From Paraburkholderia ferrariae NBRC 106233 (GTDB lineage Bacteria; Pseudomonadota; Gammaproteobacteria; Burkholderiales; Burkholderiaceae), in the NCBI RefSeq assembly GCF_000685035.1, contig NZ_BAYB01000034.1:1-64000 (forward strand): a DNA stretch of 64,000 nt, in the 5' to 3' direction. Shown piece after piece: positions 24,920 through 32,370 of this stretch (position 1 is its first letter; each line of letters opens with the position of its first letter). The notes below the pieces were generated by a model. It saw nothing but the letters and a program-made list of their open reading frames with translations, searched no databases and had not been told where the DNA came from. Position numbers and translations under genes: made by a program.

Positions 24920-25614
24920 CAAGCTCGCCGCTCGCCACCGCACCGCTCTGGCACCTCGGGCCGCTGTCGATCACGGCGCCCGTCGTGGCCACGTGGGCCA
25001 TCATGGCGGTCGTTGCAATCGGCTCCCTGCTGCTGACACGGCGGCTCGCGCTCGTGCCTTCGAAAACCCAGACCGTGCTGGAGCTGTTCGTCACGACGCT
25101 CGACCAGCAGATCCGCGACACCATCGAGAGCGATCCCGGCCCGTATCGCGCGCTGATCGGTACGCTGTTCCTGTTCGTCCTCGTGGCCAACTGGTCCTCG
25201 CTCCTGCCGGGCGTGGAGCCGCCGACCGCGCATCTCGAAACCGATGCCGCGCTGGCCCTGATCGTGCTCGCCGCGACCGTCTTTCATGGGCTGCGCACGC
25301 GCGGCCTGCGCGGCTATCTCGCGACGTTCGCCGAACCGACGTGGGTCATGATTCCGCTGAATGTCGTCGAGCAGTTGACGCGCACGTTCTCTCTCGTCGT
25401 GCGCCTGTTCGGCAACGTGATGAGCGGCGTCTTCGTGGTGGGCATCGTGCTTTCGCTCGCAGGGCTGCTGGTGCCGATTCCGCTGATGGCGCTCGATCTT
25501 TTGACGGGGGCCGTGCAGGCCTATATTTTCGCGGTGCTGGCCATGGTGTTCGTCGGCGCCGCAGCCAGCACCGAACGCGCCGGCACCAGCCGGCGCGCAC
25601 ACGGGCAAGGATGA
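24916..25614 (+). CDS. atpB: N-ATPase subunit a
   Basis: The 232-residue membrane stator subunit carries the ion half-channels. The essential Arg is in SLVVRLFGNVMSGVF near residue 160, and the last helices read AYIFAVLAMVFVGAA. At 232 residues it is shorter than housekeeping F-type subunit a of this group, as expected for N-type. ATG 24916 overlaps the atpR stop. Confidence 0.92.
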   Translation: MTSSPLATAPLWHLGPLSITAPVVATWAIMAVVAIGSLLLTRRLALVPSKTQTVLELFVTTLDQQIRDTIESDPGPYRALIGTLFLFVLVANWSSLLPGVEPPTAHLETDAALALIVLAATVFHGLRTRGLRGYLATFAEPTWVMIPLNVVEQLTRTFSLVVRLFGNVMSGVFVVGIVLSLAGLLVPIPLMALDLLTGAVQAYIFAVLAMVFVGAAASTERAGTSRRAHGQG

Positions 25615-25616
25615 CC

Positions 25617-25862
25617 ATGAACCTTATCGAAATCATCAGCATCGCTGCCGCCGCGCTTGCGGTCTCTTTCGGGGCCATCGGGCCGGCACTGGCCGAAGGC
25701 CGCGCCGTCGCCGCCGCGATGGACGCCATCGCACGTCAGCCGGACGCCGCGGGCACCGTATCGCGCACGCTCTTTGTCGGGCTCGCGATGATCGAAACGA
25801 TGGCGATCTACTGCCTCGTGATCGCGCTCCTGCTGCTGTTCGCCAATCCGTTCGTGAAGTGA
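25617..25862 (+). CDS. atpE: N-ATPase c subunit (rotor ring)
   Basis: The 81-residue hairpin of two membrane helices has the polar loop AIARQP. It has two membrane carboxylates: E27 in GPALAEGRA (helix 1) and E60 in LAMIETMAIY (helix 2). The first N-ATPase studies inferred Na+ coupling from such sites. I recall that the Burkholderia pseudomallei N-ATPase c-ring, which is very similar, was reported as a large c17 ring specific for H+. The coupling ion here cannot be decided from sequence alone. It starts 2 bp after atpB. Confidence 0.93.
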   Translation: MNLIEIISIAAAALAVSFGAIGPALAEGRAVAAAMDAIARQPDAAGTVSRTLFVGLAMIETMAIYCLVIALLLLFANPFVK

Positions 25863-25871
25863 GGCGGGGCC

Positions 25872-26621
25872 ATGCATATCGACTGGTCCACGCTCGCGCT
25901 GCAGACAGTCAATGCACTCGTGCTGGTGTGGCTGCTCGCGCGCTTTCTGTTCCGGCCGGTGGCGGACATCGTCGCGGCCCGCCAGAAGGCGGCCCAGACC
26001 CTGCTTGCCGATGCCGAGGCGAGCCGCCGTGCGGCGCAGACCGGGCACGACGCTGCGCGGGCCGAAGCGGCGCGGCTCGCGGCGTCGCGCGAGGCCGTGC
26101 TGCAGGCCGCAGAAGCGGATGCCGGGGCGCGCAAGGCGGACCTGCTCGCTGCGGCGCAAGCCCAGGCCGTCCAGTTGCGCGTGGAGGCCGAAGATGCACT
26201 GAAGCGCGAGCGTGCCGCGCAGACGCGGGCCATGGAGGACGACGCGGCGCGGCTGGCCGCCGAAATTGCCGGAAGGCTGCTCGACCGGCTGCCGCCCAAG
26301 GCGCGCGTGCACGGCTTCATCGGCGCCACGGCCGAGGCGCTGGCCGCGCTGCCGCCCGCGCTGCGCGCGGAATTCGGCGCCGATGGCGAGCCGCTTGCGC
26401 TCACCGCGCCGCGCACGCTCAGCACTGCCGAGCAGCGGCTCTGCGAAACCGCCTTCGGCGCGGCGCTCGGACGGCCCGTTACGCTGGCGGTGCACGCCGA
26501 TCCGTCGCTGATCGCGGGACTCGAACTCACGAGCGCGCATGCCACGGTGCGCAATCATCTGCGTCACGATCTGGACGCCATTCGCGACGCACTGGGGGAA
26601 CACGAAGGTGTGCGCAGCTGA
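25872..26621 (+). CDS. atpF: N-ATPase subunit b with extended C-terminal domain
   Basis: The 249-residue stator protein has one N-terminal membrane helix (residues about 9-28), a long Ala/Arg-rich coiled coil to about residue 150, and a C-terminal extension of about 100 residues. In that extension, the segment LCETAFGAALGRPVTLAV then PSLIAGLEL resembles the C-terminal part of subunit delta. Because the operon has no atpH, this extension probably replaces delta in binding the top of the catalytic head. It overlaps atpA by 14 bp. Confidence 0.9.
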   Translation: MHIDWSTLALQTVNALVLVWLLARFLFRPVADIVAARQKAAQTLLADAEASRRAAQTGHDAARAEAARLAASREAVLQAAEADAGARKADLLAAAQAQAVQLRVEAEDALKRERAAQTRAMEDDAARLAAEIAGRLLDRLPPKARVHGFIGATAEALAALPPALRAEFGADGEPLALTAPRTLSTAEQRLCETAFGAALGRPVTLAVHADPSLIAGLELTSAHATVRNHLRHDLDAIRDALGEHEGVRS

Positions 26622-28206
26622 ATCGAATCCGGACCACCCGGACCATCTGGACCACCCGGACCATCCGGACGACTGGCTCGCGCGGCAGCGCGGGGCGCTC
26701 GCTCGCGTGCGCCTTGCCGCGGCAGCGCAGACCTTCGGGCGCGTGGAGCGGGTGGCCGACGGCGTAGCCCGCGTTTCGGGACTGCCCGACGTCGCGCTCG
26801 ACGAAACGGTGCGCTTCGCGAGCGGTGCGCTCGGCTATGTGCGCACGCTCGATGCCGGGTCGGTCAACGTGGTGCTGCTCGACGACGCGGCGCATGTGGA
26901 GGCGGGCGACCGCGTCGAACGCACCGGCGCCGTCATGCGGGTGCCGGTGGGCGAGGCGCTGCTGGGGCGCGTGATCGATCCGCTCGGCCGCCCGCTGGAC
27001 GGCGGCGAGCCGGTGGCCGCCGCGGCCTGGCTGCCGGTGGAGCGCCCCGCGCCCGCCATCATCGAGCGGGACGCCGTGAACGAACCGCTGGAGACCGGCG
27101 TGCTGATCGTCGATGCGCTGTTCGCAATCGGGCGCGGCCAGCGCGAGCTCATCATCGGCGACCGCGCGACCGGCAAGACGTCGCTCGCCGTCGACACGAT
27201 CGTCAACCAGCGCACGAGCGACGTGATCTGCGTCTACGTGGCGGTGGGCCAGCGTGCAACGGCCGTGCAGCGCGTGATCGACGCGGTGCGCGCGCATGGC
27301 GCGCCGCACCGCTGCGTGTTCGTGGTGGCGGCTGCGTCGGCTTCGCCCGGCATGCAGTGGATCGCGCCGTTCGCGGGGTTCTCGGTCGCGGAGTATTTCC
27401 GCGACCGCGGCCAGCACGCGCTCGTCGTGATCGACGATCTTTCGAAGCATGCGGCCACGCACCGGGAACTGGCGCTGCTCACCGGCGACCCACCGGGGCG
27501 CGAGGCCTATCCCGGCGACATCTTCTACCTGCACGCGCGCCTGCTGGAGCGTGCGGCGAAGCTCGCCGCCGGTTTGGGGGGCGGCTCGCTGACCGCATTG
27601 CCGATCGCGGAAACCGACGCAGGCAATCTCTCGGCCTATATCCCGACCAATCTGATCTCGATTACCGACGGCCAGCTCGTGACCGATGCGGCGCTTTTCG
27701 CCGCCAACCAGCGGCCCGCCGTCAACGTCGGCCTGAGCGTGAGCCGCGTGGGCGGCAAGGCGCAGGTGCCCGAATTGCGCCAGGTGGCGGGGCAGTTGCG
27801 ACTCGACTATGCGCAGTTTCTCGAACTGGAGATGTTCACGCGCTTCGGGGGGCTCACGGATGCGCGCGTGAGCGCGCAGATCGCGCGTGGCGAACGGATA
27901 CGCGCATTGCTTGCGCAGCCGCGCTTCAGCCCGCTTGCCACGGCCGACCAGATCGCCCTGCTGGCGGCGCTCGGCGCCGGCGAACTCGACGCGGTGCCCG
28001 CGAACCGCATCGCGCAAATCCGCGAGCATCTCGCGCAACGCCGGGCGCAAGGCGCGCCTGGCGACGCGGCGCCAGCGTCTGCGGCAACGCTTGCCGCACT
28101 GCGCGAACGCGTGCGCGAGCTGGTTGCAGGCGAGGCAGCGGACAACGCAGACAAAGCGGACAAAGCAGACGACCCAGGCGAGGCGCCAGCCGGAGAGGCC
28201 CCGTGA
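26608..28206 (+). CDS. atpA: N-ATPase alpha subunit
   Basis: The 532-residue non-catalytic subunit has Walker A GDRATGKT and the Arg finger region in SVSRVGGKAQ. GTG 26608 is taken as start: GGGGGAA lies upstream and the reading frame begins inside atpF. An ATG at 26539 in the same open frame would add 23 unrelated residues. The N terminus contains repeated PDH/LDH triplets from a 9-bp DNA repeat (26632-26667), and the C-terminal tail is another low-complexity stretch (ADKADKADDPGEAPAGEAP). Both ends look specific to this strain or group. Confidence 0.92.
   Translation: MCAAESNPDHPDHLDHPDHPDDWLARQRGALARVRLAAAAQTFGRVERVADGVARVSGLPDVALDETVRFASGALGYVRTLDAGSVNVVLLDDAAHVEAGDRVERTGAVMRVPVGEALLGRVIDPLGRPLDGGEPVAAAAWLPVERPAPAIIERDAVNEPLETGVLIVDALFAIGRGQRELIIGDRATGKTSLAVDTIVNQRTSDVICVYVAVGQRATAVQRVIDAVRAHGAPHRCVFVVAAASASPGMQWIAPFAGFSVAEYFRDRGQHALVVIDDLSKHAATHRELALLTGDPPGREAYPGDIFYLHARLLERAAKLAAGLGGGSLTALPIAETDAGNLSAYIPTNLISITDGQLVTDAALFAANQRPAVNVGLSVSRVGGKAQVPELRQVAGQLRLDYAQFLELEMFTRFGGLTDARVSAQIARGERIRALLAQPRFSPLATADQIALLAALGAGELDAVPANRIAQIREHLAQRRAQGAPGDAAPASAATLAALRERVRELVAGEAADNADKADKADDPGEAPAGEAP
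26632..26667 (+). repeat. Four tandem 9-bp repeats at the 5' end of atpA
   Basis: GACCACCCG, GACCATCTG, GACCACCCG and GACCATCCG follow one another in frame, encoding DHP/DHL triplets. The copy number may vary by slippage without shifting the frame. Confidence 0.85.
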
Positions 28207-29078
28207 GCGGCAAGCTCGGCGAGATCGAAGCGCGGATCGCGGCCACCGATCAACTCGATGCCGTGGTCGGGGCCATGCGCGGGATTGCCGCCTCGCGCTC
28301 GCGCGAGGCGCAGGGGCGGCTCCCCGGCATTCGTGCCGCGGCCGCAGCGGCGGCGGGGGCCATCGCCGAGGTGCTGGCGTTTGCGCCCGCGAACGCTTCG
28401 CCGCGCTCGCCGGATGCGGGGCAGGGCACCGAGGTGTGCGTCGTCGTCGGCACGGAGCAGGGCTTCGTGGGCGGACTCAACGACCAGATCGCGGCGCAGG
28501 CCCTGAGCGATGCGGCCCGGGAGACGGCCCGCGCGCGCCAGTGGCTGCTGGTCGGCACGCGCCTCACGAGTGCCTTTGCCGGACGCGGCGTGGCGCCCGC
28601 ATGGTCCGCGCCGATGGCCCCGCATTCGTCGGTCGTCCCGCGTCTCGCGGCACGCGTGAGCGACGCGCTCTATGCCCGGCTTGCCGACGGCGGGCATGCG
28701 ACACGCGTTTCCGTGCTGCATGCGCTGGCCGGCGAACCGAGTTTGCGCATCGTGCGGCGAACGCTCATTCCCTTCGATTTCGCGCGCTTTCACGTGAGCC
28801 CGCGCACGCAGCCGCCGCTCGTCAACCTGCCGCCCGCGCCGCTGCTGGCCGGGCTCGTGGAGTTCTACGTCTATACCGAACTGTGCGAGGCGCTGATGCT
28901 CGCGTTCGCCGCCGAAAACGAAGCGCGCGTGCGCGCCATGCTGGCTGCGCGCACCCACGTCCAGCAACGTCTGGGCGGCCTCGAACAGCAGTACCGCGCG
29001 CTGCGCCAGGACGAGATCACGGCGGAGATCGTCGAGCTGACCACGGGGCGCGAGGCGGCCGGGATCGCTGGGGATTGA
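28203..29078 (+). CDS. atpG: N-ATPase gamma subunit
   Basis: The 291-residue central-stalk subunit has the N-terminal coiled-coil start GEIEARIAATDQLDAVVGAM and the C-terminal helix TAEIVELTTG typical of AtpG. The gamma core in between is divergent and Ala-rich. The GTG start overlaps the atpA stop as GTGA. Its own stop TGA 29076-29078 lies inside the next FNR-type box. Confidence 0.9.
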   Translation: MSGKLGEIEARIAATDQLDAVVGAMRGIAASRSREAQGRLPGIRAAAAAAAGAIAEVLAFAPANASPRSPDAGQGTEVCVVVGTEQGFVGGLNDQIAAQALSDAARETARARQWLLVGTRLTSAFAGRGVAPAWSAPMAPHSSVVPRLAARVSDALYARLADGGHATRVSVLHALAGEPSLRIVRRTLIPFDFARFHVSPRTQPPLVNLPPAPLLAGLVEFYVYTELCEALMLAFAAENEARVRAMLAARTHVQQRLGGLEQQYRALRQDEITAEIVELTTGREAAGIAGD

Positions 29079-29115
29079 TCGACGTCAGTCCGGCGGCGGC
29101 GCCGTGCGCGATGCT
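29075..29115 (+). promoter_or_regulatory. FNR/ANR-type box overlapping the atpG stop
   Basis: TTGATCGACGTCAG at 29075-29088 has one mismatch in the last base, like the atpD box. A weak -10 candidate GATGCT is at 29110-29115, 31 bp away. It would serve the BON gene at 29159 independently of read-through from the ATPase operon. Confidence 0.55.
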
Positions 29116-29158
29116 TGGGTTCGGGCACACCGTCGCCCGACATCGCAAGGAGGAGCCG

Positions 29159-29809
29159 ATGAAATCCGATCAAGATCTGACGCTGGACGTGGCATGCGAG
29201 CTCGCATGGGACCCGGCTGTCGATGCGTCTCGCGTGGAAGTGGCCGTGCAGGACCGCATCGTGACGCTCTCCGGCAGCGTGCCCGACTACGCGCAGAAGC
29301 TGGCTGCCCAGCGCGCCGCCGAGCGTGTGGAGGGCAGCCGCGCCATCGCCGTCGAACTGCGGGTCGATCCGCCGCCCGCCGCGTTGCACCCGGATGCGGA
29401 TCTGGCCGGGGCTATCGTGCTGGCGCTGCGCTGGCAGGCCGGGCTCCCCGGCAACGCGGTGCACGTCGAGGTCGAGCGGGGCTGCGTGACGCTCTCCGGC
29501 GAGGTGGACTGGGGCTACCAGCGCAACCAGGCCGAAAAGGTGGTGAGCCGCATGCGCGGCGTGCTGGGGGTAGCCAACCAGATCACCGTGCGCCACAGCG
29601 ACGCCGTGGCCGACGTCGCAGAGCACATTTCCGCCGCCTTCGCGCGCCGGGCGCAGCGCGAATTCAAAGGTATCCGCATCGACGTGAAGAACGGCGTCGC
29701 CACCCTGAGCGGCACCGTCTCTTCGCATCGCGACCGGCGCGCGGCGTGCGGCGCCGCGTGGTCCACCCGCGGGGTGCGGGGCGTGGTGGACGAACTGGTC
29801 GTCGAGTGA
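29159..29809 (+). CDS. Triple BON-domain protein, copy 2
   Basis: The 216-residue protein has three BON domains (RIVTLSGSVPDYAQKLAA, CVTLSGEVDWGYQRNQAE, GVATLSGTVSSHRDRRAA), colinear and equal in length to the copies at 4892 and 31573. The middle repeat has a conserved DWGYQ motif that reads EWPWQ in copy 1. No signal peptide is seen. AAGGAGGAG ends 6 nt before ATG 29159. Confidence 0.85.
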   Translation: MKSDQDLTLDVACELAWDPAVDASRVEVAVQDRIVTLSGSVPDYAQKLAAQRAAERVEGSRAIAVELRVDPPPAALHPDADLAGAIVLALRWQAGLPGNAVHVEVERGCVTLSGEVDWGYQRNQAEKVVSRMRGVLGVANQITVRHSDAVADVAEHISAAFARRAQREFKGIRIDVKNGVATLSGTVSSHRDRRAACGAAWSTRGVRGVVDELVVE

Positions 29810-29848
29810 GCGGCAGCCGCCGTTGCGCTCTAGGCGGTGGATACCTTG

Positions 29849-29889
29849 TTGACGTGCGTCAACCGGATGGCGGTGCCGACGCGCAGGAT
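29849..29889 (+). promoter_or_regulatory. FNR/ANR-type box upstream of the oxidoreductase-LOG pair
   Basis: The box TTGACGTGCGTCAA is at 29849-29862; a weak -10 candidate CAGGAT at 29884-29889 is 31 bp away. The predicted leader is about 50 nt. Confidence 0.6.
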
Positions 29890-29945
29890 GAATCTTGCGG
29901 CGCGTGCTGGCGCCGGGCGATTGGATTGACGGAGGAGAGCTTGCC

Positions 29946-30557
29946 ATGCAGAAACATTTGATCGTGGCCGCGCATCCCGTGGAAGACAGTTTCACCATGA
30001 GCGTGACGCGAGCCTATGCCGGAGAGTTGATCCGGGCAGGTCACGACGTGTGCATTCACGACCTGTACCGGATGGGATTCAATCCGCTCCTGTCCGCCCG
30101 CGAGTTGACCGACGGCTGCGACGTGCGGGTTCGTTCGGCCGATGTGCTCGTCGCGCAGGAGGACGTTCTCTCGGCAAACGTCGTGACCGTGGTCTATCCG
30201 CTCTGGTGGATGGCGATGCCCGCAATGATGAAAGGCTACGTCGATCGCGTGTTCAGCCGCGGCTTCGCCTACGAAACCGGGAGCAACGGAGAAGTGCGCG
30301 GGCTCCTGCATGGACGAAAGGCGGCGGTCGTGACGGTTTCGGGCGCGCCGCTGAAGGTTCTCGTCGAGGACGGCCGCTGGGAAGCCATGCGGCTGCTGCA
30401 GGACACGCACCTATTCCAGGCCGCCGGTTTCGACCTGATCGGCCATCTGCATTTCGACGAGGTGAACCCGGACATGCCAGCCGAAGCCGCAGCCGCCGAC
30501 TTCGCGCGAGCGCGCAACTTCGTTCGCGAGCACTTTGGCTGCGTGCCGGCTGCATGA
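29946..30557 (+). CDS. Flavodoxin-fold NAD(P)H oxidoreductase (quinone reductase / KefF-like)
   Basis: The 203-residue protein belongs to the NAD(P)H dehydrogenase (quinone) family with bound FMN or FAD. It has the opening KHLIVAAHPVEDSFTMSVTR, the flavin-isoalloxazine loop VVYPLWWMAMPAMMKGYVDR and the region VVTVSGAP. It should carry out two-electron reduction of quinones, limiting radical formation when the respiratory chain is reduced. The start at 29946 is preceded by GGAGGAG; the longer frame upstream is not supported. Its TGA overlaps the ATG of the LOG gene. Confidence 0.87.
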   Translation: MQKHLIVAAHPVEDSFTMSVTRAYAGELIRAGHDVCIHDLYRMGFNPLLSARELTDGCDVRVRSADVLVAQEDVLSANVVTVVYPLWWMAMPAMMKGYVDRVFSRGFAYETGSNGEVRGLLHGRKAAVVTVSGAPLKVLVEDGRWEAMRLLQDTHLFQAAGFDLIGHLHFDEVNPDMPAEAAAADFARARNFVREHFGCVPAA

Positions 30558-31438
30558 CGATGGACACGAAGCGCGATCCGGACCCCGCGTCCGGGGGCGG
30601 ACCGCTCGTGCCGGCGCGCGTGCGGCGTCTGATCGAGAGCCCGACCTATATCCAGGCCGACGAGGACGGAGCGTTTCTGCGTCGCACGGAAATGTGCGGC
30701 GTGCGCCTGCAACTCGACTACTGGAAAGCCGCCGAGAAACTGCAGCAGTTCGGCATTGCGGACACTGTCGTGGTGTACGGGAGCACGCGCGTCGCGGACC
30801 CTGCCCGCGCCCGCCGCGCGCTCGCCGAGGCGCGACGCCGCGTCAAGGAGGCACCGGAGGACGCCGGGCATCGGCGCGCCCTTCACCAGGCCGAGGCCAT
30901 GGTCCGACACAGCGTCTACTACGAAGTGGCGCGCGAGCTGGGCAGGCTGGTCGGTGCAGCAAGGGGAACCCGGCGGCTGCCGCGGCTCACGATCGTCACG
31001 GGCGGCGGTCCCGGCATTATGGAGGCGGCCAATCGGGGCGCATTCGAGAGTCGTTCGCCAACCGTCGGATTGAACATCGCGCTGCCGCACGACCAGCTTC
31101 CGAACGCCTACCTGACACCGGGCTTGTGTTTCCAGTTTCACTACTTCGCCATTCGCAAGCTGCATCTGCTGGAAAAGGCCAAGGCCGCCGTTTTCTTTCC
31201 GGGCGGTTACGGCACCTGCGATGAATTGTTCGAAGTCCTGACGCTTCTGCAGACCCGCAAAATCGCGCCGATTCCCGTGGTGCTGGTCGGCGAGAGCTAC
31301 TGGCGCAGCGTCGTCAACTTCGAGTTGATGGCGCAGGAGGGGATGATCTCGGCCGACGACCTTGCACTGTTTCGCTTCTGCGAGAGCGCCGAGGCGATCT
31401 GGTCGGCGATCCGCCGATGGTACGACGCGCAGGCATGA
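30554..31438 (+). CDS. LOG-family nucleotide phosphoribohydrolase
   Basis: The 294-residue protein shows both LOG signatures: GGGPGIMEAANRGA at about residue 150 and PGGYGTCDE at about residue 215. The family hydrolyses nucleoside 5'-monophosphates to base and ribose 5-phosphate; older annotations call it lysine decarboxylase. It is longer than plant-type LOG because of an N-terminal region of about 60 residues before YGSTR. ATG 30554 overlaps the preceding stop (ATGA); ATG 30560 is possible. Pairing with a quinone reductase behind a low-oxygen box may point to nucleotide salvage, but that is inference. Confidence 0.83.
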   Translation: MTMDTKRDPDPASGGGPLVPARVRRLIESPTYIQADEDGAFLRRTEMCGVRLQLDYWKAAEKLQQFGIADTVVVYGSTRVADPARARRALAEARRRVKEAPEDAGHRRALHQAEAMVRHSVYYEVARELGRLVGAARGTRRLPRLTIVTGGGPGIMEAANRGAFESRSPTVGLNIALPHDQLPNAYLTPGLCFQFHYFAIRKLHLLEKAKAAVFFPGGYGTCDELFEVLTLLQTRKIAPIPVVLVGESYWRSVVNFELMAQEGMISADDLALFRFCESAEAIWSAIRRWYDAQA

Positions 31439-31486
31439 CGCCCGCGCACGGCACGCCGCCGTTGATGTCGCAGCATGGAGGAAACG

Positions 31487-31576
31487 ATGAACTGGCTTGA
31501 ACAATACTTTTCCCGAAGCGCGCCTGCACTCAATCTGTGCCGCCTGCGCGCGGCAAACCGGAGCGAATTGCCATGA
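31487..31576 (+). CDS. 29-codon leader ORF coupled to the third BON gene
   Basis: ATG 31487 is preceded by GGAGGAAAC, a strong ribosome-binding site. It opens a 29-residue frame beginning MNWLEQYFSRSAPALN and ending RSELP. The stop TGA 31574-31576 overlaps the ATG of the BON gene (31573) as ATGA. The start is less GC-rich than neighbouring genes. The BON gene has no good site of its own, so this short frame probably delivers ribosomes to it by coupling; it may also make a real small protein. Confidence 0.6.
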   Translation: MNWLEQYFSRSAPALNLCRLRAANRSELP

Positions 31577-32223
31577 AGACCGATAGCGACGTGAAGCGCG
31601 ATGTGGAAGCCGAACTTGCGTGCGAAGGGTCGATCAATGCGCTGAATATCGGCGTCGAGGTTGCCAACGGTGTCGTGACCTTGTCGGGCCATCCGTCCAG
31701 CTACGCCGAAAAGAATGCGGCGGAAAAAGCGGCCGGGCGGGTGGCGGGGGTGCGCGCGATCGTCGTCGAAATGACGGTGCGCCTGCCGCACCACGACGTG
31801 CGCAACGACGAGGACATCGCCAGCACCGTGCGCTCGATCCTCGAATGGACCGTGGGCCTCGACAACCAGAACGTGCAGGTGCAGGTGGAGAACGGCTGGG
31901 TCACCCTGGTGGGCGAATGCGACTGGGGGTATCAGAGCCACGCCGCGCAGCGCGCGATTTCGCACATGCGCGGCGTGACGGGCGTGACCGACAAGGTCCG
32001 CATTCGTGGCGAAACGTCGATCGAAGACATCGCGCGCGGCATTCGCGCCGCAATCGAGCGCCATGGCGAGCGCGAGGCCCGGCACGTCCAGATCGAAATC
32101 ACGGACGGCACCGCCATCCTGAGCGGCAAGGTCGCTTCGCACGCCGAGCGGCAGCTCGTGGGCGGTGCGGCCAGAGCGACGCCGGGCGTACGTTCGGTCG
32201 TCAATCTGCTGACCGTCGAATGA
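31573..32223 (+). CDS. Triple BON-domain protein, copy 3
   Basis: The 216-residue protein has three BON domains (NGVVTLSGHPSSYAEKNAAE, GWVTLVGECDWGYQSHAAQ, GTAILSGKVASHAERQLVG), most similar to copy 1 at its start (MKTDSDVKRDVEAELACEG against MKTDLQLKHDVEEELEWEP). No signal peptide is seen. The ATG lies inside the stop of the 29-codon ORF. No FNR-type box lies directly upstream, so it probably depends on the transcript from the box at 29849. Confidence 0.85.
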   Translation: MKTDSDVKRDVEAELACEGSINALNIGVEVANGVVTLSGHPSSYAEKNAAEKAAGRVAGVRAIVVEMTVRLPHHDVRNDEDIASTVRSILEWTVGLDNQNVQVQVENGWVTLVGECDWGYQSHAAQRAISHMRGVTGVTDKVRIRGETSIEDIARGIRAAIERHGEREARHVQIEITDGTAILSGKVASHAERQLVGGAARATPGVRSVVNLLTVE

Positions 32224-32253
32224 GGGCGGCGAGCGAGGGGTGCCATCTGCGGT

Positions 32254-32370
32254 ATGCGCGGCATGCGTGCTTCGCACGCGGGCAACCTCATGGTGATGCG
32301 CGACGACGAAGAGGACGGCGGACTGATCGGCATCGTCACGCTCGACGACTTCATCGAGGTCAGCGCAGCG
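32254..32370 (+). pseudogene. Remnant of a CBS-domain protein
   Basis: In one plus-strand frame the residues around GNLMVMRDDEEDGGLIGIV and then TLDDFIEVSAA match the second half of a CBS repeat. There is no first half and no partner repeat, and the coding runs directly into the 3' end of the convergent outer-membrane-factor gene at 32360. It looks like a gene truncated at both ends during a rearrangement. Confidence 0.55.

Noticed and set aside
30554..31438. Lysine decarboxylase
   Set aside because: The GGGPGIMEAANRGA and PGGYGT motifs define LOG-family phosphoribohydrolases; the decarboxylase name is a known old misannotation.
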